11,535 nt of DNA. Origin: an uncultured bacterium (GTDB taxonomy: Bacteria; Actinomycetota; Coriobacteriia; Coriobacteriales; Atopobiaceae). This document shows positions 1-7,729 of this stretch, piece by piece. How positions within the stretch are numbered: the first letter of the stretch is position 1; each line of letters opens with the position of its first letter. A program made the translations under genes and the position numbers. The stretch is from the NCBI GenBank assembly GCA_905214175.1, contig CAJMLD010000032.1:1-11535 (forward strand). The letters are read 5' to 3'. The notes beneath the pieces were generated by a model. It worked only from the letters and a program-made list of their open reading frames with translations. It did no database searches and was not told the DNA's origin.

Positions 1-10
1 GGGATTCCCA

Positions 11-165
11 ATGGCTCGAATTGACGGTTGGTGGCAGTTTTTCTGAGATACCTCGAGTATCGATTAATTCATAATTTGATAAATAGCAGGTCAGAGAATT
101 GCCATGTTGTGTCATACATATAAGAAAATAAACAAATACTGCCACCAACCGTCAATTTGCTCCAT
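11..165. repeat. 28-bp inverted repeat enclosing an AT-rich core
   Basis: The arms lie at 11-38 and 138-165. Comparing the left arm with the reverse complement of the right arm gives 25 of 28 identical positions, including 20 in a row (19-38 against 138-157, containing TTGACGGTTGGTGGCAG). The 99-nt core (39-137) is about 29% GC by my count, in contrast to the GC-rich genes beside it, and has no convincing coding region. Possible readings are a small MITE-like element with terminal inverted repeats, a remnant of an insertion sequence, or a paired binding site for a regulator. No clear target-site duplication is visible outside the arms. The repeat itself is directly visible; its nature is inference. 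Confidence 0.75.
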
Positions 166-193
166 GTGCCGTGCGTGTAGCGACGTACATGTG

Positions 194-222
194 TTCTCAT
201 ATTCCTACTATGGGAGTAGAAT
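194..222 (+). promoter_or_regulatory. Candidate promoter of the TerB/BrxD/helicase operon
   Basis: TTCTCA (194-199) and TAGAAT (217-222) are separated by 17 nt, a sigma-70-like arrangement with a fair -35 and a good -10. The predicted transcript would begin near 229, leaving about 32 nt before the TTG start at 261. It lies between the right arm of the inverted repeat and the first gene. It was assigned by eye from consensus only. Confidence 0.4.
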
Positions 223-260
223 AGAAGGCCACGAAAGCCGTCTCGGGGGGGAGGTGCAAC

Positions 261-2114
261 TTGGAAGAGAGTGGGGCTAGCCGCTTCGCACGTCACGCGC
301 GCTCGCGCGCAGAGGAGGTCTTAGAGCAGATCCTCTCCTCCAAGGATGCACGCACACTTGTCAGCATGAGCAAGAACACCTATTCCGAACAGCCAATCCT
401 TCGCACCGGTGCAGACTTTGCGCGGGAGCGGGCACAGAGACGTCAGGAGGGCAGGGAGGCAGCGCGCGATGCACGCGAGAAGAGAGTCGCTCGGCGTCAC
501 GAGCATGGCTCTGCCCTTGCGCCATCTGGCACGGAACGCTCCTCTGCGGCATTCGGTTCTCCGTGGTCCTCGCTCTCTTTTGCGTTCCCTTCCTTCGAGA
601 GCTCCCAACCTGCGGCGGAGCCTGCCAACTCCGAGCTTCCTCCCACCCTGCAGGAGCTGCGCCGCCTAGAGGGGGAGGGCCTTCGCCTGAGCGAGCTCTT
701 CTGCCGCCAGGCCCGCTTGGCGGCAGATTTCGAGGACAGCCTCCCGTTTGAGGGTTTTCATCCCTATCGGTACCTGCCAACCTACAAGGACCTTGGAAAT
801 CGCGAGCTGCGTGGCTACTTCACGTGGCGCTCCGAGTGGCGCCGAGGTACGGCGCTCGACGCTCCTGCCTCCTATGTCACGATTCTTGCCTTCGAGCTGA
901 TAAACGGCGTGGGTGCTACGCCAGGGGCCGAGGTCCTCGCCGCGCTGCGCCAGCTCGAGCAGCGTTGCGTCGAGCAGGACGCGCGAGGCATGGGCCCCAG
1001 CGTGACCATGGACCTCAGACGCTGGGAGCGCGACTATGCCATCTGCATGGGACTTGACGCTACCCAGACCGTGTCCGAGGGGGACCGTTCGTTTGGCGCC
1101 GGGGTCGAGACGCTGCGGGCAATGGAGCGCGCGGAGCTCCTTTCGCGTGGGCTGCTCGAAGAGCAGTCGGCAGAGAAGGTGGCCGCCCCTTCAGACGACG
1201 AGGTCATGGTGGCAATGAGCAGCGTGTCGACCCTGGACGTCTTTCGCTCGCCCTTCGTGCGCGCCCACAGGGAGTCCTTCGCCGCCGTTTCCGCCTCCGT
1301 GGCGCGGCGCATGGTGGTCCACTGCAATCGTCGCAGGAAGACGGGCTGGATCGACGGCCTTGTGGGCTATCGCACGTCATGGCCGTTCACGCCGCTTGCA
1401 GGCGTCCCGCTCGAGCACGGCTGGGAGGGTCCCGAGCGAACCATTCGCGTATGCCCTGGCCAGATGGTGAGCTTACGCTTTGGTCGCTGGACCGAGCGAC
1501 TTGCCTACTCCACCACCGAGCGCAGTCGCGACCTCGCGCGCCTCTTGCGCGCCATAGACCGTCAGATGCGTATCGACTGGGAATTCGGGCATCCCCTCAA
1601 GGAGCAGAAGCTTCCCCGCTACCTGGAGAAGATGGTTGTTGAGGAGAGCCAGGCGCGCCGCAAGCTCGAGGAGGAGGCGGAACGCCGACGCTTCAAGGTC
1701 GACCTCTCCAAGCTGGGCAGCATTCGCAGCGCCGCGGCGGTCACGCGCGAGGCGCTGCTGGTGGACGAGGAACGCGAGGGGTACGTGCCAGGAGAAGCCG
1801 TGGCAGAGCCGGCGTCCACTGCGCCCGCACCAGTGGCCACAGTCACCGCGCCAGCGACCCCGGTGCCGGAACCCGCTGCCCAGCCCGCAGAGGCGCTCTC
1901 TTGTCTCACCGACCAGGAGCGCGCCCTTCTCGACGCGCTTCTTGCCCATGACGTTGTGCCGGATTCAGCCGGTACGTCCGTCGACATGCTCGTTGACTCC
2001 ATCAACGAGAAGCTCTTTGACCTTGTTGGGGACACGGTGCTTGAGTTTGGCGACGACGGGCCCACCCTTGTCGAGGACTACGAGCAAGATTTGAGAGGAT
2101 ACCTACAGCCATGA
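261..2114 (+). CDS. TerB_N / TerB_C domain protein
   Basis: A 617-aa protein, first in a three-gene operon. Residues 1-130 are a charged, Arg/Glu-rich and then Ser/Ala-rich N-terminal part without a recognised fold. A TerB_N domain follows at about 145-265, with the hallmark YLPTYKDLGNRELRGYFTWR and FELINGVG motifs. The middle domain (about 325-450) includes a CNRRRKTGWIDGLVGY stretch. A charged helix runs from about 455 to 480. TerB_C begins near FKVDLSKLGSIRS (478-490), is interrupted by a Pro/Ala/Thr linker (about 512-545), and ends with INEKLFDLVGDTVLEF and LVEDYEQDLRGYL. The classical TerB core domain is not recognisable between them. TTG at 261 was chosen because GGGGGGGAGG lies 7 nt upstream; ATG at 366 (codon 36) is the alternative and lacks such a site. 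These domains are known from genes linked to ter and nucleic-acid-processing loci. The biochemical function is unknown; a scaffold or sensor for the two downstream ATPases is inference. Confidence 0.9.
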   Translation: MEESGASRFARHARSRAEEVLEQILSSKDARTLVSMSKNTYSEQPILRTGADFARERAQRRQEGREAARDAREKRVARRHEHGSALAPSGTERSSAAFGSPWSSLSFAFPSFESSQPAAEPANSELPPTLQELRRLEGEGLRLSELFCRQARLAADFEDSLPFEGFHPYRYLPTYKDLGNRELRGYFTWRSEWRRGTALDAPASYVTILAFELINGVGATPGAEVLAALRQLEQRCVEQDARGMGPSVTMDLRRWERDYAICMGLDATQTVSEGDRSFGAGVETLRAMERAELLSRGLLEEQSAEKVAAPSDDEVMVAMSSVSTLDVFRSPFVRAHRESFAAVSASVARRMVVHCNRRRKTGWIDGLVGYRTSWPFTPLAGVPLEHGWEGPERTIRVCPGQMVSLRFGRWTERLAYSTTERSRDLARLLRAIDRQMRIDWEFGHPLKEQKLPRYLEKMVVEESQARRKLEEEAERRRFKVDLSKLGSIRSAAAVTREALLVDEEREGYVPGEAVAEPASTAPAPVATVTAPATPVPEPAAQPAEALSCLTDQERALLDALLAHDVVPDSAGTSVDMLVDSINEKLFDLVGDTVLEFGDDGPTLVEDYEQDLRGYLQP

Positions 2115-3496
2115 CGCAAGCAACCCCAGAGCAGGCCCCGCGCGTGCCGAGGCGCATCGCGCAGGTGATCATCAACTCCCTCAAGGGCGGCGTGGTGCCG
2201 CGCGTTGGCCTGCCCTACATCACCGTGGGCCGCGATCGCGAGGTGACCGCCCTTCTCCACGACCTCAACCTGGTGGCCGACGGCGGGGCGAGCTTCCGCT
2301 TCATCGTGGGGCGCTACGGCAGCGGAAAGAGTTTCCTGCTCCAGACCATACGCAACCACGCGATGGGCCAGGGCTTTGTCGTGGCAGACGCTGACCTCTC
2401 GCCCGAGCGTCGCCTCCAGGGCACGGGCGGCCAGGGCCTCGCCACATATCGCGAACTCATTCGCAACCTCAGCACCAAGACTAGGCCCGAGGGAGGCGCC
2501 CTCAACCTGGTGCTCGATCGCTGGGTTTCCAACGTGCAGTCTCAGGTGACGCTCGAGGACGGCCTTGCCCCGGATGACCCGGCGTTCGCAGACGCCATGG
2601 AGCGGCGGATCATGGGCACCATGGCATCGGTGCAGGAGCTTGTTCACGGCTACGACTTCGCGCGGCTCCTCACTATGTACTGGCGCGCCCACCTCGAGGG
2701 GGACGACGAGACCAAGGCCAACGTCACCAAGTGGTTCCGCGGTGAGTATCGCAACAAGACCGAGGCCAGGCATGAGCTTGGCGTGAGCATCGTTATTGGT
2801 GACGATGACTGGTACGACTACCTCAAGGTCTTCGCCACCGTCCTGGTGGGGGCCGGCTACAAGGGGCTTGTCATCCTTCTCGACGAGCTAGTGAACCTCT
2901 ACAAGATTCCCAACGCGGTGAGCAGGCAGTACAACTACGAGAAGGTGCTCACCATGTACAACGACACACTCCAGGGCAAGGCCCACCACCTGGGCATCAT
3001 CATGAGCGGCACACCGCAGGCCGTGGAGGACAGAAGGCGCGGCCTCTATTCCTACGAGGCCCTGAGGAGCCGCCTCACGCAGGGTCGCTTCTCGCAGGAT
3101 GGCCTGGTTGACATGCTGGCGCCGGTCATTCTCCTCGAGCCGCTCACTCATGAGGAGCTGCTGGTTCTTGTCGAGAAGCTCGCGGACATCCATGCGGGAC
3201 TCTTTGGCTACCAGCGGAGAATCACCCAAGACGAACTCGTGCGCTTCCTCGAGACCGAGTACGGTCGCGTGGGCGCGGACACCCACCTCACCCCGCGCGA
3301 GGTCATCCGCGATTTTGTCGAGATGCTCGACATCCTGTCGCAGAACCCTGGGGTAACGGTCGAGCAGCTCCTCGGCAGCGGTCAGTTCTCCTCGCCAGTG
3401 AAGACGCCGGCCGAGCAGGGCGCGGTGTCATCTGCGGGGACGGTCGGCGAGCAGGCGCCGGCCGCGAGCGACGAGTTTGCCGAGTTCGACATCTAG
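2111..3496 (+). CDS. brxD: BrxD-like AAA+ ATP-binding protein (DUF2791 type)
   Basis: A 461-aa P-loop ATPase. Walker A is GRYGSGKS (67-74). Walker B is GLVILLDELVNL (252-263), with D258 and E259 as the expected metal and catalytic acids. GIIMSGTPQ (295-303) fits a sensor-1 strand, and the Arg-rich RRRGLYSYEALRSRL (308-322) may contain the arginine finger. The C-terminal part has a winged-helix-like TPREVIRDFVEML stretch (394-406), as in ORC/Cdc6-like STAND/AAA+ proteins, and then an acidic flexible tail (about 425-461). The N-terminus (IINSLKGGVVPRVGLPYITVGRD) matches the family pattern of BREX BrxD. Its ATG overlaps the previous stop as ATGA, with GAGAGGAT about 10 nt upstream, so translational coupling is likely. 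In BREX the exact role of BrxD is unresolved. DNA loading or ATP-dependent signalling together with the helicase is inference. The gene symbol is used by family resemblance; no full BREX locus is present. Confidence 0.88.
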   Translation: MTQATPEQAPRVPRRIAQVIINSLKGGVVPRVGLPYITVGRDREVTALLHDLNLVADGGASFRFIVGRYGSGKSFLLQTIRNHAMGQGFVVADADLSPERRLQGTGGQGLATYRELIRNLSTKTRPEGGALNLVLDRWVSNVQSQVTLEDGLAPDDPAFADAMERRIMGTMASVQELVHGYDFARLLTMYWRAHLEGDDETKANVTKWFRGEYRNKTEARHELGVSIVIGDDDWYDYLKVFATVLVGAGYKGLVILLDELVNLYKIPNAVSRQYNYEKVLTMYNDTLQGKAHHLGIIMSGTPQAVEDRRRGLYSYEALRSRLTQGRFSQDGLVDMLAPVILLEPLTHEELLVLVEKLADIHAGLFGYQRRITQDELVRFLETEYGRVGADTHLTPREVIRDFVEMLDILSQNPGVTVEQLLGSGQFSSPVKTPAEQGAVSSAGTVGEQAPAASDEFAEFDI

Positions 3497-3502
3497 GCCG
3501 CC

Positions 3503-5911
3503 ATGGACGCATTCGACCGCTACGCACCGTTCATTCAGGACTTCATCTACGACCACGACTGGCAGAGCCTGCGAGCCGTGCAGGTCGCTGCTGCAGACGC
3601 CATTTTCAACACCGATGAGAACGTCCTGCTCACCGCCTCCACCGCCTCGGGAAAAACCGAGGCCGCGTTCTTCCCCATTCTTACCGAGCTCTGGGAGGAT
3701 CCGCCCGCCTCGGTGGGCTGTGTCTATATCGGCCCTCTCAAGGCGCTGATAAACGACCAGTTCCTGCGTCTTGAGGATCTGTGCGCCGAGGCTGACATTC
3801 CCGTGTGGCACTGGCACGGGGACGTCTCCCAGTCGCACAAGGCCAAGATGCTCAAGCATCCCTCGGGCATCCTGCAGATCACGCCCGAGTCCCTCGAGTC
3901 CATGCTCATGCACCGACACAATGCGATTCCGCGCATCTTTGGTGACCTGCGCTTTGTTGTGATCGACGAGGTCCACTCGCTCCTTCGCGGCGATCGCGGC
4001 GGCCAGACGCTCTGCTGTCTGGAGCGCCTCTCGCGCCTTGCGGGCGTGGTGCCGCGGCGCATTGGGCTTTCCGCCACCATCGGTGACCCCGAGGCAACTG
4101 GTGCATACCTCTCTGCGGGCACGGATCGTGGATGCGTCATCCCCAGGCTCGATGCCCCGCGTGAGCGTTGGCGTCTCTCGATGGAGCACTTCTACGTGAG
4201 CGGCCCGCAGGCGCCGGAGCGTGGCGAGGACGGGCTTGGACACAAAGAAAGCGTGGTTTCCGCGGATGCGGCGTACGAGGTGCCAGAGACGTCAGCAATT
4301 GAGCAGCGCATCCCCAGCCGAGAAGAACGCGCGGAGGACGTCTCTGCAAGCACGGCGCCACAGACAGACCAGCCCGATCCGGAGGCCCCCACGGACAGGG
4401 CTCCGGTCTTTGCCGACCCTGGCCTTGCCTACGTCTTCGAGCATACGCGGGGTCACAAGTGCCTGGTCTTCGCCAACTCGCGCGAGGAGTGCGAGGCGGT
4501 GACAACAACGCTGCGTCAGTACTGCGAGGCAGTTGGGGAGCCCGATCGCTTTCTCATCCACCACGGCAACCTCTCTGCGAGCTTCAGACAGACGGCCGAG
4601 GAGCTCATGCGCGACGAGGACACCAACCTCACCACAGTCACCACCTCGACGCTCGAGCTTGGCATCGACATCGGTCGCCTTGAGCGCGCATTCCAGATAG
4701 ACGCCCCCTTCACGGTCAGCTCGTTTCTGCAACGTATGGGGCGCACCGGCAGGCGCGGCCAGCCAAGCGAGATGTGGTTCGTGATGCGCGAGGACGAGCC
4801 CGAGGCCAGGGCGCTGCTCCCCGAGACCGTTCCCTGGAAGCTCCTGCAGGGAATCGCGCTCGTGCAGCTCTACCTTGAGGAGCGCTGGGTTGAGCCGCCA
4901 CAGCTGGACGGCTTGCCCTATAGCCTGCTCTACCACCAGACCATGGCAACGCTTGCCTCGACGGGTGAGCTCTCGCCGGCAGACCTGGCCCGACGCGTGC
5001 TCACGCTCTCGCCCTTCCATCGCGTGACGGCAGACGACTACCGTACGCTGCTTAGGCATCTTGTCGAGACGGACCAGGTCGAGCGCACCGAGACGGGCGG
5101 TCTCATCGTGGGGCTTGCTGGCGAGCGCGTGACGAACGACTTCCGCTTCTACGCCACCTTCGCAGATGACGAGGAGTTCACCGTCCGTTCGGAGTCCCAG
5201 GAGCTGGGGACCATTGTGCAGCCGCCGCCGGTAGGGGAGCGCATCGCCATCGCAGGCGCCGTCTGGGTGATCGAAGAGATCGACTACAAGCGGCACCTCA
5301 TCGAATGCACGCAGGTGAAGGGCAAGGTTCCGGCTTATTTCGGCATGTGCGCCGGGGATGTTAACACGCGCGTGCTAGAGCGCATGAGAGACGTGCTGCG
5401 CGAGACGCGCGACTATCCCTACCTGCGGGATAACGCTCGCGCGCGGCTGGCGCAGGCCCGCCATGTGGCAGAGCTGGCCCACCTGGCCGCAGAGCCCCTG
5501 GTTTGTGTGGGTGGGACCTCGTGGTGCCTCCTGCCGTGGCTGGGAAGCTACGCGTTTCTCGCCCTCGAACGCTTCCTCAAGATTCGCTGTGCGGGGAGAC
5601 TCGGCCTCAAGGGGCTTGACTCCTCTCGTCCGTACTTCATGCAGTTCAGCATGGAAGCTGACGCACCTACCTTCTACCGCGTGGTAAAGGAGGAGGCCGA
5701 ACGCCCGCTCGATCCCATGGAGCTGGTGTATCCCGGCGAAGTGCCCCGATTCGACAAGTACGACGGCTTTGTGCCCGACGAGCTCGTGCGCAAGGGCTTC
5801 GCGTTTGGCGTACTGGACGTCGAGGGCATGCACGAGCGCGTGCGCTCGTGGCCCGATGCGTCCGCGCATGACATTCCGTCCCTGGCGGGCACGAATCTGT
5901 CAGGAATTTGA
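3503..5911 (+). CDS. brxHI: Lhr-like DEVH-box superfamily 2 helicase (BrxHI type)
   Basis: An 802-aa SF2 helicase with all the main motifs: Q-like LRAVQVAAADAIF (23-35), motif I ASTASGKT (45-52), Ia YIGPLKALINDQF, Ib ITPESLESML, II VIDEVHSL (153-160), III IGLSAT (187-192), IV KCLVFANSREE (319-329), V TSTLELGIDIGR (381-392) and VI QRMGRTGRRG (410-419). A poorly ordered acidic segment (about 235-300) links RecA domain 1 to domain 2. Residues about 440-802 contain the winged-helix and C-terminal regions expected of Lhr-type enzymes. It should translocate on nucleic acid using ATP. The start is 6 nt after the stop of the ATPase gene and has only a weak Shine-Dalgarno, so it is probably coupled to upstream translation. 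Lhr housekeeping helicases are much longer; the length and the BrxD neighbour favour the BREX-associated BrxHI branch. Confidence 0.9.
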   Translation: MDAFDRYAPFIQDFIYDHDWQSLRAVQVAAADAIFNTDENVLLTASTASGKTEAAFFPILTELWEDPPASVGCVYIGPLKALINDQFLRLEDLCAEADIPVWHWHGDVSQSHKAKMLKHPSGILQITPESLESMLMHRHNAIPRIFGDLRFVVIDEVHSLLRGDRGGQTLCCLERLSRLAGVVPRRIGLSATIGDPEATGAYLSAGTDRGCVIPRLDAPRERWRLSMEHFYVSGPQAPERGEDGLGHKESVVSADAAYEVPETSAIEQRIPSREERAEDVSASTAPQTDQPDPEAPTDRAPVFADPGLAYVFEHTRGHKCLVFANSREECEAVTTTLRQYCEAVGEPDRFLIHHGNLSASFRQTAEELMRDEDTNLTTVTTSTLELGIDIGRLERAFQIDAPFTVSSFLQRMGRTGRRGQPSEMWFVMREDEPEARALLPETVPWKLLQGIALVQLYLEERWVEPPQLDGLPYSLLYHQTMATLASTGELSPADLARRVLTLSPFHRVTADDYRTLLRHLVETDQVERTETGGLIVGLAGERVTNDFRFYATFADDEEFTVRSESQELGTIVQPPPVGERIAIAGAVWVIEEIDYKRHLIECTQVKGKVPAYFGMCAGDVNTRVLERMRDVLRETRDYPYLRDNARARLAQARHVAELAHLAAEPLVCVGGTSWCLLPWLGSYAFLALERFLKIRCAGRLGLKGLDSSRPYFMQFSMEADAPTFYRVVKEEAERPLDPMELVYPGEVPRFDKYDGFVPDELVRKGFAFGVLDVEGMHERVRSWPDASAHDIPSLAGTNLSGI

Positions 5912-5941
5912 CGGGAACAAACGTTCTCATTCATGGTACGA
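5908..5941 (+). promoter_or_regulatory. Possible internal promoter ahead of the orphan gene
   Basis: TTGACG (5908-5913) overlaps the helicase stop codon, and TACGAT (5936-5941) is preceded by TGG, an extended -10 pattern. The 22-nt spacing between the boxes is too long for a standard promoter, so only the extended -10 may matter. A similar TGGTAC-AT pattern occurs at 7730-7738. If real, it would allow the orphan gene to be expressed apart from the operon. Confidence 0.25.
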
Positions 5942-5944
5942 TGA

Positions 5945-6026
5945 GCTCGCAAGGGATGAAGCCACCCCGGAGGCCCCCACTGGCACGTGATGGCGCACCT
6001 CTCCCTTGCGAGCAACGCTCGAGCGT
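5945..6026 (+). repeat. Structured spacer: 12-bp inverted repeat plus 12-bp palindrome
   Basis: GCTCGCAAGGGA (5945-5956) is the exact reverse complement of TCCCTTGCGAGC (6002-6013), with 45 nt between them. Directly after, ACGCTCGAGCGT (6015-6026) is a perfect 12-bp palindrome. A shorter stem, GGGAAC with GTTCTC, sits at 5913-5928. The spacer (5912-6078) could fold as an RNA leader for the orphan gene or hold operator sites. It lacks a T-run, so it is not a classical terminator. Confidence 0.5.
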
Positions 6027-6078
6027 GGTCGGCGACGGTCGGCCTCCTGTCAGCTGCGTGAGGTTTGGGGGCAATCTG

Positions 6079-6684
6079 ATGTCTGGGTATCAGGAGAGTT
6101 TGGTTAAGGTCAGCTGCATGGCAGAGGCGGCTGGCATCCGTAAGGCGTTCGACGAGTGGAACAACCTCTACTTTGGCATGTATGGGGTGGAACGAGCGGT
6201 GAGGGATGCGGGTCCCGAGCTTCCATCGAGGGACGGAGACATGCTCTGCCTGCCTCGTGTTCCCATACATACCGGTGACCTCTTTGTAGTGCTGTGCGGG
6301 GATCGCCATCCCTACCAATGCTGCAGCGGGAGGTGGTTCTACATCGACGGGCTTGCAGACGTCGTGCACGAGGACTATCGATCATTTCTCGTGCCCGTAG
6401 ACATGGAGGAGGTGCGCTCTTCCTGGGATGATGACGCCCGCTTAGCACAGCGTTCGTATGTGAACTGGAAGGACTACCTCGCACATATCGTAATGGCCTG
6501 GGATAACGACGAGGTTGACCCAAGGTCACGCTTTGCAGAGGTTGTCTATGGTATTGGGGCAAAAGCGCCCGTTGTAATGGGGGTTGACCCCGATCCTATT
6601 ATCGCAATAGCGAGAATGCTTCGTGAGCGTGGCCTCGCGGGTGCCATAGTCAACGGCAGGGTTCCCATGGAGGACATCTTGTAA
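6079..6684 (+). CDS. Hypothetical protein, orphan gene downstream of the helicase
   Basis: A 201-aa protein I do not recognise. It is likely soluble, acidic and rich in Trp/Tyr, with no signal peptide or membrane segment. Visible stretches are AFDEWNNLYFGMYGVERAV near the N-terminus, a Cys-rich LCGDRHPYQCCSGRWFYIDG region, an acidic middle (VPVDMEEVRSSWDDDARLA), and a C-terminal part with GVDPDPIIAIARMLRERGLAG. ATG at 6079 was chosen because TGGGGG lies 7 nt upstream and because the open frame before it (5908-6078) reads like Pro/Arg-rich non-coding sequence. ATG at 5941 and TTG at 5908 are alternative starts that would add poorly protein-like sequence. It lies 167 nt behind the defence-like operon on the same strand. 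It may be an accessory component, an island passenger, or unrelated. Confidence 0.65.
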   Translation: MSGYQESLVKVSCMAEAAGIRKAFDEWNNLYFGMYGVERAVRDAGPELPSRDGDMLCLPRVPIHTGDLFVVLCGDRHPYQCCSGRWFYIDGLADVVHEDYRSFLVPVDMEEVRSSWDDDARLAQRSYVNWKDYLAHIVMAWDNDEVDPRSRFAEVVYGIGAKAPVVMGVDPDPIIAIARMLRERGLAGAIVNGRVPMEDIL

Positions 6685-6738
6685 GTACCAGGGGCATGTT
6701 TGAGAGGGGTTGGTCGCGGTGGTGGTTCCAAGGGCCAC

Positions 6739-7617
6739 CTATTCGCGTTGGCGCTTCTTTTCAGCACGCTCCGCTTCCATCTCGTCGAGCCGACGTTCGT
6801 TTTCCTGGTACTGCTCGGTGGGCACTGGTCGTACATGCAGGCCCTCCGCCCAGTTGCCGCTCTCGTTTCTCTTGAGGTGCTGGTAGCCAACAACGGAGAA
6901 CGCCAACGCTCCGACAAAGTTCACGAGCAGGTCCTTCATAGTGTCGATGAGCCCAATGTCGAGGTAGCCGTTGATGGTCGTGGTGTCACCTGCTGCCGTG
7001 GTAATTGCGGTTGTCACGATGTCATGTATCTGGACGCGGTTTCCCTCGTTGGTGGGGTCAAGCGCTACGGAAGAGATGCTTGTGACAAAGGTGTCCTTCT
7101 GCATGTCCATTCCCAGGAAGGTGTCAAAGCCAAACTCGACGAACTCCCACAGCACCCCAATGGTCATCGAGAAGCAGAAGGCAACAAGTGTCACGTAGAC
7201 GGGGGAGAGACTGATGTTCTTGCTCGAACGGTTAAGGAGGTCGACCAGTGAGAAGCCGATGGCTGCGCAGAGAAATCCGTTAAGCGTGTGCAGGACGGTG
7301 TCCCAGCCCGGAATCAGCACGTAGTAGTGATCGATTTCGCCGAGGATCTCCGCGGCAAAGATAAACGTGTAGATGATTGCTTGGAAAAGGCCGGGAATCT
7401 CGATGCGTGCCTTGTCCTCCAGGATGGAGGGGACCAAGAAAAGGACGAGCACCAGAATCGAGATGGCTACGCCCTCCCAGCGCTGGGTCATGATGCAACG
7501 AATGAGCGTGAGGAGGACAAGCACCCTGAGAATTGAATAGAGGATGAAGGCGCGGCGATTGAGCGCTATACGGTCCTTGAGACGGCGGACAATTGAGCGG
7601 AGCCTGCCCTGTGCCAT
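6739..7617 (-). CDS. Integral membrane protein with about six transmembrane segments
   Basis: A 292-aa protein. Hydrophobic segments lie at about 24-42, 47-66, 76-93, 104-128, 138-157 and 229-247. Polar and acidic motifs lie inside or next to membrane helices: EILGEIDHYY (90-99), WDTVLHTLNG (105-114) and WEFVEFGFD (157-165). A periplasmic or cytoplasmic loop of about 70 residues precedes the last helix, and the C-terminus (about 268-292) is a highly charged Glu/Arg/Lys helix. The HTLNG and WE-x2-E pattern resembles DUF2238/YjdF-type proteins of unknown function, a weak recollection only. The start at 7617 is set by AAAGGA 7 nt upstream; the open frame further upstream runs into the divergent gene's leader and looks non-coding. 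It converges on the orphan gene with a 54-nt gap and has no clear terminator. Confidence 0.85.
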   Translation of the reverse strand: MAQGRLRSIVRRLKDRIALNRRAFILYSILRVLVLLTLIRCIMTQRWEGVAISILVLVLFLVPSILEDKARIEIPGLFQAIIYTFIFAAEILGEIDHYYVLIPGWDTVLHTLNGFLCAAIGFSLVDLLNRSSKNISLSPVYVTLVAFCFSMTIGVLWEFVEFGFDTFLGMDMQKDTFVTSISSVALDPTNEGNRVQIHDIVTTAITTAAGDTTTINGYLDIGLIDTMKDLLVNFVGALAFSVVGYQHLKRNESGNWAEGLHVRPVPTEQYQENERRLDEMEAERAEKKRQRE

Positions 7618-7654
7618 GAGGAGGTCCTTTCTGGGTTCAACAATTGATGGTTTA

Positions 7655-7660
7655 ATCCTA
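7655..7660 (-). promoter_or_regulatory. Possible -10 box of the membrane protein gene
   Basis: On the minus strand TAGGAT lies about 38 nt before the start codon at 7617, in a locally AT-richer stretch. No good -35 box is visible at the proper distance, so this is a weak call. Confidence 0.2.
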
Positions 7661-7729
7661 GCGTACTGGCCTGGGAAATTGGCATGGGTAGTCCGTGCGG
7701 CCGCTCCCTTTCTCCGGCATCTACCCTGT

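Noticed and set aside
69..296. A 75-codon minus-strand frame across the left non-coding region
   Set aside because: It crosses one arm of the inverted repeat and the promoter and ribosome binding site of the operon, and has no plausible start signals.
1473..2065. Long minus-strand open frames inside the TerB gene
   Set aside because: These are antisense frames kept open by high GC. They have no family motifs, and the plus-strand protein has clear domains.
4292..5296. A 334-codon minus-strand open frame inside the helicase gene
   Set aside because: The plus-strand frame carries helicase motifs IV, V and VI throughout this stretch. The antisense frame has no recognisable domain.
261..5911. 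Complete BREX or DISARM locus
   Set aside because: Only the BrxD and BrxHI relatives are present. No methyltransferase, PglZ, PglW/Y, DrmA/B or PLD nuclease gene lies in the window, though genes left of position 1 are unseen.
5908..6078. N-terminal extension of the orphan gene from TTG at 5908, overlapping the helicase stop
   Set aside because: The added 57 residues are Pro/Arg-rich and not protein-like, the DNA holds palindromes, and a ribosome binding site stands before ATG 6079. It remains possible but unlikely.
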